Assembly: GCA_002383665.1 (NCBI GenBank)
Contig: DFZI01000107.1
Span: 1 to 6,745 of the forward strand
DNA: 6,745 nucleotides
Direction: 5' to 3'
Source of the DNA: Dehalococcoidia bacterium UBA4060
GTDB lineage: Bacteria; Chloroflexota; Dehalococcoidia; GIF9; UBA5629
Position numbers and translations under genes: made by a program. A model generated the notes under the pieces. It was not told where the DNA came from. It saw only the letters and a list, made by a program, of their open reading frames with translations, and searched no databases. This document shows, in pieces, positions 1 to 5,743 of this stretch (positions are counted from its first letter, which is position 1; each line of letters starts with the position of its first letter).

Positions 1-1129
1 GAGCACCGTTATCCCTGTTTATCCATGCTACGTGCATGGCGACGGGTAATGCTGTGCCATCTCTCCTTATTATTTCCTGCTCGATATTGCCCGGTTCACC
101 TCGTGTAAGATATGCAAGGATTTGAGACTCTATCTGCTGTGAGGCCTCCTCCTTAACTATGCTTCCGATCTTCTTCCCCAGCAGGTCCTGACCGGACTCA
201 TATCCCAGCAGCTTGGCGAAGCTGAGTGAAACATGGGTAAAATAGTAATCGAGGTCTAATACAGCCACAGGTTCCAGCGACAGGTCTACCAGTGAGCGGT
301 ACAGCCTTTCCTCCTCTTTATATCCCTCTTCACGCCTTTTTTGCTCGGTGATGTCCTGGAAATTAACTATAAAATAGCTGGGCCCGGCCTCACTATCTCC
401 AATCAAAGAAATGTTCATTGAAGCCCAGATACTATGCCCGTCCTTGCATCGCATGCGGATCTGCAGAGGCATTTCCGGCTTTTCCAGTGACAGGAAAAGC
501 GTCATGAGATCGCCGCAGGCATGCCGGTCCTCCTGGCAAAGCACCTCGTCGAAGTGGCTCTCCAGTAACTCCCGCTCATCAAAACCGAGCATATCACAAA
601 AGGACTTGTTGACCTTAAGGAAAATGCCATCGGTACCGATTATACTCAATCCCATGGCGATATCTTCAAAGGTCAACTGGAAACGGCGCTCCGCTTCCCT
701 CCAGGCATTCTTAACCGAGTGGTATTCACTGATATCCAGCCAGTGGCCGAGCGTCAGCCAGTTGCCACCGTACTTGAAATAGGTTATCTTCTCTGAGATC
801 CATTTCTTTTTCCCCTCCCGCGTAGTGATCTTGAACTCGTGGCTGGTATCTGGTTCCTCCTCTTCGAACAGAGATGCCAAATTCTGCTTTGACATATGGC
901 GGTAACGCGGGTTGATCAGACGCTGATAATCCTTGCCGGACAGCTCGTCCTGGCTGTAACCGGTTATGTGCCGGAACTCGATATTGGTATAGATGAACTT
1001 GCCATCGCGGGTAATATATATGCCCGCTGGCGAGTTCCGGAAAAGAGCCGTGCAGAGGTCTGCTGCAGCTTCAGGCAATATTTTCAGAACATCGGTCCCT
1101 TCGGAAATTATTTCCATATCTTTGCCCAC
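1..1129 (-). CDS. Multi-PAS sensor protein, N-terminal part (gene runs off the left edge)
   Basis: The reverse strand is open from an in-frame TAG at 1262-1264 down to base 1. The roughly 376 visible residues hold three PAS/PAC modules. PAS1 (about residues 25-138) includes RDGKFIYTNIEFRHITGYS and ends in LDIS. PAS2 (about 145-268) includes GTDGIFLKVNKSFCDMLGF and ends in QDITEQKRR. PAS3 (from about 275) includes AKLLGYESGQDLLGKKI and a RRDGT strand, and is cut by the window edge. PAS domains bind small ligands or cofactors and pass signals to an output domain; the output, perhaps a histidine kinase or c-di-GMP enzyme, lies outside the window. No signal peptide or membrane segment is visible, so the protein looks cytoplasmic. 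The start is uncertain. I chose GTG at 1129 because AGGTG sits 5 nt before it. GTG at 1195 (22 residues more) and ATG at 1117 are alternatives. Confidence 0.85.
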   Translation of the reverse strand, partial: MGKDMEIISEGTDVLKILPEAAADLCTALFRNSPAGIYITRDGKFIYTNIEFRHITGYSQDELSGKDYQRLINPRYRHMSKQNLASLFEEEEPDTSHEFKITTREGKKKWISEKITYFKYGGNWLTLGHWLDISEYHSVKNAWREAERRFQLTFEDIAMGLSIIGTDGIFLKVNKSFCDMLGFDERELLESHFDEVLCQEDRHACGDLMTLFLSLEKPEMPLQIRMRCKDGHSIWASMNISLIGDSEAGPSYFIVNFQDITEQKRREEGYKEEERLYRSLVDLSLEPVAVLDLDYYFTHVSLSFAKLLGYESGQDLLGKKIGSIVKEEASQQIESQILAYLTRGEPGNIEQEIIRRDGTALPVAMHVAWINRDNGA

Positions 1130-1202
1130 TATCACACCTGCCCGGTAATGAGCACCCGCTTCCACGCAGATTTGCCCGGGCTGGTAACAATTCACCCAGA
1201 CT

Positions 1203-1231
1203 ATTTTACCCTTATTGGTATAATCAGTAAA
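1203..1231 (-). promoter_or_regulatory. Candidate leftward promoter for the PAS sensor gene
   Basis: Read on the minus strand there is TTTACT (1231-1226), a 17-nt spacer, then TAAAAT (1208-1203). These match the sigma-70 consensus at 4 of 6 and 5 of 6 positions with ideal spacing. Transcription would start near 1196. That leaves a leader of about 65 nt before the GTG at 1129, or almost no leader if the GTG at 1195 is the true start. It overlaps the upstream rightward extended -10 box at 1216-1224, so the two promoters could interfere. This rests on consensus matching only. Confidence 0.4.
1216..1224 (+). promoter_or_regulatory. Candidate extended -10 box P1 for the binding-protein gene
   Basis: The sequence TGGTATAAT is a perfect -10 hexamer with an upstream TG (TGn extended -10), a context that can work without a good -35 box. 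No clear -35 is present at 16-18 nt. Transcription would start near 1231 and give a leader of about 86 nt containing the whole inverted repeat at 1266-1305. Confidence 0.35.
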
Positions 1232-1259
1232 AACCGTATGTAATGATACAGTCCGTAAA

Positions 1260-1268
1260 TGCTATAAT
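1260..1268 (+). promoter_or_regulatory. Candidate extended -10 box P2 for the binding-protein gene
   Basis: The sequence TGCTATAAT is a perfect -10 hexamer with the TGn extension, 44 nt downstream of the first such box. The -35 region is poor. Transcription would start near 1275, about 42 nt before the ATG at 1317. It is closer to the gene than the box at 1216, so I take it as the more likely main promoter. Its last three bases are also the first bases of the left arm of the inverted repeat at 1266-1305. Confidence 0.45.
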
Positions 1269-1305
1269 GGGACTGTTCCTGAAAACAGGAATAGCGATTC
1301 CCATT
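1266..1305 (+). promoter_or_regulatory. Long interrupted inverted repeat / leader stem-loop before the binding-protein gene
   Basis: The outer arms are AATGGGA (1266-1272) and TCCCATT (1299-1305), a perfect 7-bp match. Inside, CTGTTCCTG (1273-1281) pairs with CAGGAATAG (1286-1294) over 9 positions, with one G-U and an AAAA loop. Only a 4-nt bulge (1295-1298) interrupts the stem on the 3' side. The structure ends one base before the GGAG ribosome-binding site at 1307-1310. It could be an RNA stem affecting ribosome access or mRNA stability, or a DNA operator covering the -10 box and start site. No U-run follows, so it is not an intrinsic terminator. Confidence 0.55.
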
Positions 1306-1316
1306 TGGAGAGTGAT

Positions 1317-2498
1317 ATGAGGTTTATTGCTTTGGTAGTTATTATTGTTACAGCTCTGCTGGCAGGGCTGTTGCCCGCCTGTGCTGCAGAGCCGCAGGAA
1401 CTGCCCGATCAGATCATCATCGGCTGCGTCATGGCAACCTCAAGTGTCCCAACATGGGGGCCGAACAGGATCAAAGCCGTGGAGCTCGCCGTTGATGAAA
1501 TAAACAGCAAGGGTGGCATTGATGGTAAAAAGCTACTGCTGAAAGTTGTTGATGAAGGTCCCACCGCAGCCACCGCACTATATGCTGTCCACAAGCTGGT
1601 AGACGAGGATAAGGTGCAGGTCATCATTGGCGGTACCACCAGTGATGCCGTGCAGGCCATAGGGCCGTATATTGCGAGCAAGAGCGTGCTGCTGGTATCA
1701 CCCACGGCCACATCCGTAAAATTATCCGATCAGGGATGGGCCAGGTGGGTATATACCGTGTGTCCTCTTGATTCTCTGCAGGGTGGAGTGGTAGCCAAGC
1801 TGATCAAGGACGGAGGATATAAACGGGTGGCACTGCTGATGCAGGACAGCCTGTATGGGAGAAGTATTGAGCAGTCCGTCAGGCAGTATCTCACCGGTGC
1901 AGCCGAGATAGTCGAGTCTCTAAGATTTGACCCCCTGAAATTGAGCTACCTGACTGAGCTAAACTCAATCAGGGATAAAACACCCGGTTGTGTCGTACTT
2001 GCTGCCTATTATCCCGATGGCGCTGTGATTTACGGGCAGGCCCAGCAATCAGGCCTGGATAATATACCCTGGATCGCCACGGATGGCACCTACGACTTGC
2101 CGCTGGATAAATACCTTGATGCCGCCAGGTTCATGGAAAAAGCTGTCACGGGAACGGTGCCCTCAGCCAACAGGGAGTCCGAAAGTTACAGGGCATTTCA
2201 ATCCAACTACAAGAATAAATACGGATTTGAGCCGACTTTGTATTGCGATAACGCCTATGACGGACTGATTCTGATTGCTGCGGCCATTCAAAAAGCCGGT
2301 GTATATAATGGCGGGTCGATACGCGATGCACTGGCTGCTATCGGCCAGGACTATCAGGGGGTCAGCGGTGCGATAACTTTTGACCAGGGCGGCGCGCGTG
2401 TGAGCGGTACCTACGCCATCTGGAAGGTATTAATTGAAGGCACACAGTACAGGTTTGCCCTGACCGGGCAGTACGTAAATTTTCTCCAGCAGCACTGA
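1317..2498 (+). CDS. ABC-type branched-chain amino acid/amide substrate-binding protein (LivJ-like, Peripla_BP_6)
   Basis: This 393-residue protein is expected to bind a small solute outside the membrane and deliver it to a LivHMGF-type transporter or signal its presence. Residues 4-21 are a hydrophobic signal segment. LPAC (19-22) resembles a lipobox with proline at the -2 position, so it may be a lipoprotein with Cys22 as anchor; signal peptidase I cleavage near Ala24 is the alternative. The mature part has the type I periplasmic-binding fold. It opens with IIIGCVMATSS, then NRIKAVELAVDEINSKGGIDG (50-70, the classic helix and loop), IIGGTTSDA (103-111) and SPTAT (128-132). The second lobe includes a YGRSIEQSVRQYL-type helix and a C-terminal CDNAYDGLILIAAAIQKAG helix. 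I chose the ATG at 1317 over a TTG at 1305 because GGAG (1307-1310) lies 6 nt before it and the signal peptide begins there. No permease or ATPase gene is nearby, so the ligand cannot be named. Confidence 0.9.
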   Translation: MRFIALVVIIVTALLAGLLPACAAEPQELPDQIIIGCVMATSSVPTWGPNRIKAVELAVDEINSKGGIDGKKLLLKVVDEGPTAATALYAVHKLVDEDKVQVIIGGTTSDAVQAIGPYIASKSVLLVSPTATSVKLSDQGWARWVYTVCPLDSLQGGVVAKLIKDGGYKRVALLMQDSLYGRSIEQSVRQYLTGAAEIVESLRFDPLKLSYLTELNSIRDKTPGCVVLAAYYPDGAVIYGQAQQSGLDNIPWIATDGTYDLPLDKYLDAARFMEKAVTGTVPSANRESESYRAFQSNYKNKYGFEPTLYCDNAYDGLILIAAAIQKAGVYNGGSIRDALAAIGQDYQGVSGAITFDQGGARVSGTYAIWKVLIEGTQYRFALTGQYVNFLQQH

Positions 2499-2500
2499 TC

Positions 2501-2527
2501 ATTTTAAACAATAACGCCGAAGGCATT
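2501..2527 (-). terminator. Possible intrinsic terminator at the end of the small membrane-protein gene
   Basis: On the minus strand AATGCC and GGCGTT (2527-2513) form a 6-bp stem with one G-U and a TTC loop. It is followed by ATTGTTTAAAAT, which is only moderately U-rich. The hairpin lies inside the last codons of the membrane protein and the tract covers its stop codon. Only 5 bases separate this stop from that of the convergent binding-protein gene, so any terminator must overlap coding sequence. The stem is short, so this is weakly supported. Confidence 0.25.
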
Positions 2528-2797
2528 AAGCCGTAGCAGGCCCAGGGCAATGGCGACGCAGCATATAATTGCACCCGCAATGCCATAGCCTCTGGAGGTA
2601 GAGGTTATCACGCCGATCAGGCAGAGTGCCAGGCCGATGACCGCCAGCGGTACATTCAGCCAGTTGAGCCATTCCATCTCGGGTATTATGGTCAGCAACA
2701 GCACCAGCATCGTCACCAGGCTTACAATGAAGCCCGTTATACACACAATATCGACACGGTTCGTCCCGTAGATGGATTTATCGGGGTGGCTTCTCAT
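2504..2797 (-). CDS. Small three-helix membrane protein of unknown function
   Basis: The protein has 97 residues and I do not recognise its family. A short polar N-terminus (MRSHPDKSIYGTNRVD) leads into three hydrophobic stretches: about residues 18-38 (ending MLVLLLTI), 46-64 (around VPLAVIGLALCLIGVI) and 70-88 (around IAGAIICCVAIALGLL). It has no catalytic-looking motif, and the charged residues are confined to the ends and short loops. The ATG at 2797 is the only reasonable start: an in-frame TAG directly precedes it and AGGA lies 9 nt upstream. It follows the HNH-like gene by 46 nt and converges with the binding-protein gene, 5 bases apart. It may be the last gene of the leftward transcript. 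The coding call rests on the coherent helix pattern and the ribosome-binding site. Confidence 0.7.
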   Translation of the reverse strand: MRSHPDKSIYGTNRVDIVCITGFIVSLVTMLVLLLTIIPEMEWLNWLNVPLAVIGLALCLIGVITSTSRGYGIAGAIICCVAIALGLLRLNAFGVIV

Positions 2798-2826
2798 CTA
2801 AAAGGTTCCTGCATAAATGCTCGCAC
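2794..2826 (-). other. Possible 10-codon leader ORF coupled to the membrane-protein gene
   Basis: A strong AAGGAG (minus strand, 2842-2837) lies just after the HNH gene stop and is not placed for the membrane-protein ATG at 2797. Ten nt after it a GTG opens the frame MRAFMQEPFR. Its TGA (2796-2794) overlaps the membrane-protein ATG as ATGA, the usual arrangement for translational coupling. The frame is very short and could be chance. It is recorded because it would explain an otherwise unused strong ribosome-binding site. Confidence 0.2.
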
Positions 2827-2843
2827 CGGGTTCTGACTCCTTA

Positions 2844-3110
2844 TTACCTGGGCATACCATCGGCCGCATAATGGGGATAGTCCTGTGTTATCACGAACTT
2901 GGCCCAGTTACCTATGTGTCCGTAATCAAGGTGGCACTTTTTACAGAGGATAACGCAATTTTGCAGGCTTGTGTCACCACCCAGCTCGGCCGGCTTTTTG
3001 TAATGAGGAAAAACGGGCGGCTCAAGCCTTGTCCCGCAACGGGCACAGACCAGATTCTGCCTTACCAGTGCCTTGTCCCTGACATCCTGTGGGAATTCCT
3101 TCGGGCTCAT
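2844..3110 (-). CDS. Small HNH-endonuclease-like protein
   Basis: The 88 residues make a minimal HNH (beta-beta-alpha metal) nuclease domain with nothing else attached. Zinc-ligand pairs CARC (Cys22, Cys25) and CKKC (Cys56, Cys59) frame the core. His36 in FPHYKKPAELGG, Asn51 in LQNCVILC and His60 in KKCHL fit the H-N-H residues of the family. Such domains cut or nick DNA in restriction, phage packaging or mobile-intron proteins, but many small solo HNH genes have no known role. The N-terminus MSPKEFPQDVRDKALVRQN resembles the short helix that often precedes the first cysteine pair. Translation starts at ATG 3110 with a GGAC-type site 6 nt upstream, and the gene ends in tandem stops TAATAA. 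It lies 66 nt after the hydrogenase protease gene on the same strand; no methylase or phage gene is nearby, so its role is unknown. Confidence 0.8.
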   Translation of the reverse strand: MSPKEFPQDVRDKALVRQNLVCARCGTRLEPPVFPHYKKPAELGGDTSLQNCVILCKKCHLDYGHIGNWAKFVITQDYPHYAADGMPR

Positions 3111-3151
3111 TTTTCAGTCCTTTACCTTATGCTGAACTTTGATTTAAGCTT

Positions 3152-3180
3152 ATTTAAGCATAATCGGCTACGTATTTCAA
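3152..3180 (-). promoter_or_regulatory. Candidate promoter for the HNH and membrane-protein genes
   Basis: On the minus strand TTGAAA (3180-3175, overlapping the protease stop codon) and TTAAAT (3157-3152) are separated by 17 nt. They match the consensus at 5 of 6 and 4 of 6 positions. The same AT-rich spacer holds a direct repeat of GCTTAAAT and a small GCTTA-AA-TAAGC palindrome. If real, the two downstream genes are transcribed separately from the hyp genes. Consensus matching in AT-rich DNA is weak evidence. Confidence 0.3.
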
Positions 3181-3641
3181 TGCGGTCCTCCAAGCTCTTT
3201 TTCCACCTCACTGATGACCTGCGGCACCAGCGACTCCATCTGTGGAGAGAGCCCCAGGCCGTTCGCTACATCATACGGCTCCACGCCGATGATAATCACC
3301 TCCGGCGGCCTCATGCCCAGCCGTACCATCAGTTGCAGGCTGTCCAATACCCCCAGACCGTGGAGAGAGGCAGATGGCTGAGCGGAAATATTTTCCTCCG
3401 TAATCTCAAGGCGGTAAATGCTGCCTGGCTCTCCCTTCCCTCTGAGGACATCCACGATGACCAGTTTCCCCACGCTCTCGTCCAGCAGTGAGAAAAGATC
3501 AGGCGCAGTGCCGCCATCAATGATATCCACACCCACATAACAGGGATTGGACTGCATGATCTGGACGACGCGGATGCCGAGGCCGTCGTCACGGCGCAGA
3601 GGGTTGCCGATGCCCAGGACAGCGATTTTAGGGCCTGTCAT
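3177..3641 (-). CDS. [NiFe] hydrogenase maturation protease (HyaD/HybD/HycI/HoxW family)
   Basis: This 154-residue endopeptidase removes the C-terminal extension of a hydrogenase large subunit once nickel is inserted, the last step of active-site assembly in the cytoplasm. The N-terminus KIAVLGIGNPLRRDDGLG is the family signature. Asp19 matches E. coli HybD Glu16, Asp64 (in LVIVDVLRG) matches Asp62, and His94 (in SLHGLGVLDSL) matches His93; these three bind nickel of the substrate. DGGT (42-45) and GVEP near the C-terminus are also typical. The length is normal. I chose ATG 3641, 4 nt after the hypE stop, over a GTG at 3671 inside hypE, because the family begins directly at the GxGNxL strand. 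There is no strong Shine-Dalgarno, so it is probably coupled to hypE translation. The HGLGVLD form resembles proteases of cytoplasmic group 3-type hydrogenases, but the substrate cannot be fixed from this window. Confidence 0.93.
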   Translation of the reverse strand: MTGPKIAVLGIGNPLRRDDGLGIRVVQIMQSNPCYVGVDIIDGGTAPDLFSLLDESVGKLVIVDVLRGKGEPGSIYRLEITEENISAQPSASLHGLGVLDSLQLMVRLGMRPPEVIIIGVEPYDVANGLGLSPQMESLVPQVISEVEKELGGPH

Positions 3642-3645
3642 AATA

Positions 3646-4650
3646 TCAGCAGATGCGGGGCAAGATCTCACCGGCGGGCAGGTCCACGATGCGGGAAGCG
3701 CCGATCCTTGTTTTCATGATCACACGTCCTTTATGCTCAGCGGTGACCTCACCGATGAGCGCCGCCTGGGTGCCATATCTGTTCCCCTGCATAGAAGCCA
3801 GCACAGCAACTGCATCTTCAGGAGCTACAGCCGCCACCATCTTCCCCTCGTTGGCGATATAAAGTGGGTCAAGTCCGAGCAACTCGCAAGCACCTCTGAC
3901 GCCGTCATGCACGGGGATCTTACCTTCCTCAATGATGATGCCGACGCCGGACTGCAGGGCAAACTCGCTGAGCGTGGAGGCCAGGCCCCCGCGCGTGGGA
4001 TCGCGCAGCGAGTGTATATTATTGCTGGCTTTGAGCATCCCGGCAACCATACGGTTGAGCGGTGCGCAGTCGCTGACAACGGGAACCTTAAATTCAAGCC
4101 CTTCGCGTCGGCTCATGACCGCTATGCCATGCTCACCTATGCCGCCACTCAAAATGATCTTATCCCCCGGCCGGACGTGGGAGCCTGAAATATCCACTCC
4201 CTCCTGGATCAGGCCGATGCCCGCTGTATTGATAAATAGCCTGTCGGCCTTGCCACGGTTGACCACCTTGGTATCGCCTGTGACTATCTGGACCCCTGCC
4301 TCAGCCGCGGTATTTCTGACCGACTCGATCACCCGGCGCAGGTCATCCAGCTCCAGGCCTTCCTCAATGATAAGGGCGAGGCTGAGATACAGCGGGCGTG
4401 CCCCGCTGGTGGAAAGGTCGTTGACCGTACCGCAGACCGCCAGTCTGCCTATATCGCCGCCGGGGAAGAAGATGGGATTGACCACATAGCTGTCGGTAGT
4501 GAAGGCCAGCCTGCCGCTGAGCGGGAAAACAGCCGCATCGTCCAGTTGTGCGAGGATGGGATTGGTGAGGGAGGGGACAAGTATCTTCTCGACCAGGTCA
4601 TGACTGAGCTTGCTGCCGCTTCCGTGCGCCAGCAATATCTTTTCACTCAT
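3646..4650 (-). CDS. hypE: Hydrogenase maturation factor HypE (carbamoyl dehydratase)
   Basis: HypE uses ATP to dehydrate a carbamoyl group placed on its C-terminal cysteine by HypF. The resulting thiocyanate gives the CN ligands of the [NiFe] active-site iron, with HypC-HypD as acceptor. The 334 residues match the usual family length and the PurM-like fold. HGSGSK (9-14) is the N-terminal motif. LDDAAV (36-41) and TDSYVVNPIFFPGGDIG (52-68), then CGTVNDLSTSGARP, form the nucleotide-binding and dimer region. TGDTKVV and LRDPTRGGLAS follow. The protein ends in PRIC, so the essential modified cysteine (Cys334) is present. ATG 4650 is the right start: GGAGG lies 5 nt before it and family homology begins there, although the frame stays open to 4863. 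The first 8 nt overlap the end of hypD, and the protease gene follows 4 nt after the stop. Confidence 0.97.
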   Translation of the reverse strand: MSEKILLAHGSGSKLSHDLVEKILVPSLTNPILAQLDDAAVFPLSGRLAFTTDSYVVNPIFFPGGDIGRLAVCGTVNDLSTSGARPLYLSLALIIEEGLELDDLRRVIESVRNTAAEAGVQIVTGDTKVVNRGKADRLFINTAGIGLIQEGVDISGSHVRPGDKIILSGGIGEHGIAVMSRREGLEFKVPVVSDCAPLNRMVAGMLKASNNIHSLRDPTRGGLASTLSEFALQSGVGIIIEEGKIPVHDGVRGACELLGLDPLYIANEGKMVAAVAPEDAVAVLASMQGNRYGTQAALIGEVTAEHKGRVIMKTRIGASRIVDLPAGEILPRIC

Positions 4651-5734
4651 CGATACCTCCATACTGGTAATAGGCGGCACAACTGCCCTCGGACGACACC
4701 ATGCAGGGGCCGACGGGGTTTTCAGGCGTGCAGACCTTCCTGAACAGCCTGCAATCAGGGGGACGGATGATGCCCCGCAAAACTTCCCCGCAGCGGCACC
4801 CGGCGGCCTCCCGCGCCGGCGGGACCTCGACAGGGAAGGCTGCACTGGCATCGAAACGGACAAAACTGTCCTTTAGTTTATATCCACTGCATGGTATGCG
4901 GCCAATGCCACGCCATTCAGCATCCGTTGTTTCGAAGACCTCGTCCATGACCTCCAGCGCTTTAAGATTGCCTTCGGGCCTCACACCGCGGGTGTAGGCG
5001 ATCTCGACCCGCGGCCTGCCGCTCTCTATCTGTTCCACCAGCATCGCCACCGCCTGCAATATATCCACCGGCTCGAACCCCGCTACCACACAGGCCACAC
5101 CATAATCACGGGCGTAGGACTCGTAAGGCTGTGTGCCGATGATGGCGGTGACGTGGCCAGGGCAGATGATGCCGTTGAGCATGATCTCACCCAGGTCAAG
5201 CAGCGCCTTCATGGCGGGCGGTGTCATCTTGATCAGGCAGTGGACGAAAAAATTCTGCAGGCCTTCCCGGTCAGCCTGTTTGACCGCCATGGCAATGGTA
5301 GGAGCGGTGGTCTCGAAGCCGACAGCGATGAAGACGACCTGCCTGCCCGGATTACCTCTGGCTATCTGCAAAGCATCCTGGATGGAATAAACGATGCGGA
5401 TATCCCCTCCAGAAGCGCGGCATTTCTGCAGGGTGGCATAGCTGCCGGGAACCCTGACCATGTCGCCGAAGGTGGTGATGATGAGCCCGGGTAGGCCGGC
5501 CAGGGTGATGGACCTATCGATGTCGGCATTGGCGGTGACGCACACGGGGCAACCCGGCCCGGAGAACATCTCCACGGTGGGCGGCAACAACTGGCGGATG
5601 CCGTTGCGCATGATGGCTACGGTGTGCCCGCCGCAGAACTCCATCAGCCGCGCTGGCCTGGTGGATATGGCGGCTATGCGGGAGGCCAATTTACGTGCCA
5701 GCCCGGCATCGCGGTACTCGTCGATAAACCTCAT
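4643..5734 (-). CDS. hypD: Hydrogenase maturation factor HypD (Fe-S protein of the Fe(CN)2CO scaffold)
   Basis: HypD, with HypC, holds the iron on which the CN and CO ligands of [NiFe] hydrogenases are assembled before delivery to the large subunit. The 363 residues match the family length. The N-terminus MRFIDEYRDAGLARKL is very close to E. coli HypD. MEFCGGHT carries Cys34, and SGPGCPVCVT carries Cys62 and Cys65; these match the essential Cys41, Cys69 and Cys72 of E. coli. TTFGDMVRVPG, VFIAVGFETTAPT, CPGHVTAIIGTQPYE and VAGFEPVDILQ are further signature blocks. Near the C-terminus Cys315, Cys328, Cys335 and Cys352 (RCGEVLRG, PPDC, CTPENP, SSEGSCAAYYQYG) are the expected [4Fe-4S] ligands. 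ATG 5734 is the only start, since a TAG lies 12 nt upstream in frame; no Shine-Dalgarno is visible. It overlaps hypE by 8 nt. hypC, often the upstream neighbour, is absent; a TolB-like gene lies there instead. Confidence 0.97.
   Translation of the reverse strand: MRFIDEYRDAGLARKLASRIAAISTRPARLMEFCGGHTVAIMRNGIRQLLPPTVEMFSGPGCPVCVTANADIDRSITLAGLPGLIITTFGDMVRVPGSYATLQKCRASGGDIRIVYSIQDALQIARGNPGRQVVFIAVGFETTAPTIAMAVKQADREGLQNFFVHCLIKMTPPAMKALLDLGEIMLNGIICPGHVTAIIGTQPYESYARDYGVACVVAGFEPVDILQAVAMLVEQIESGRPRVEIAYTRGVRPEGNLKALEVMDEVFETTDAEWRGIGRIPCSGYKLKDSFVRFDASAAFPVEVPPAREAAGCRCGEVLRGIIRPPDCRLFRKVCTPENPVGPCMVSSEGSCAAYYQYGGIDE
4656..4660 (-). promoter_or_regulatory. Ribosome-binding site of hypE
   Basis: The minus strand reads GGAGG, five bases, then the ATG at 4650. 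This strong site lies inside the last codons of hypD and rules out the longer in-frame reading upstream, whose residues do not resemble HypE. Confidence 0.85.
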
Positions 5735-5743
5735 CGGGCTGTT

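Noticed and set aside
896..1243. Plus-strand open frame of 115 codons opposite the PAS gene
   Set aside because: The opposite strand encodes a clear PAS domain, and this frame has no ribosome-binding site or recognisable motif.
1276..1291. TTCCTG-AAAA-CAGGAA hairpin as an intrinsic terminator for a gene on either strand
   Set aside because: No U-tract follows on either strand, and it lies in a divergent promoter region where no upstream transcript needs ending.
1305..1316. TTG at 1305 as the start of the binding protein
   Set aside because: It would place the GGAG ribosome-binding site inside the coding sequence. ATG 1317 has correct spacing and begins a normal signal peptide.
2817..3491. 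Plus-strand open frame of 224 codons
   Set aside because: It lies opposite the HNH and protease genes, has no recognisable domain, and crosses two well-supported minus-strand genes.
3642..3671. GTG 3671 as the protease start
   Set aside because: It would overlap hypE by 26 nt and add residues not seen before the GxGNxL strand of the family. The ATG 4 nt after the hypE stop fits better.
3547..4489. Long plus-strand frames opposite hypE and the protease
   Set aside because: They are antisense shadows of conserved enzymes, with low-complexity Ser/Pro/Arg composition.
4651..4863. N-terminal extension of HypE to 4863
   Set aside because: It lies wholly within hypD, its residues are Arg/Pro/Ser-rich noise, and GGAGG plus family homology set the start at 4650.
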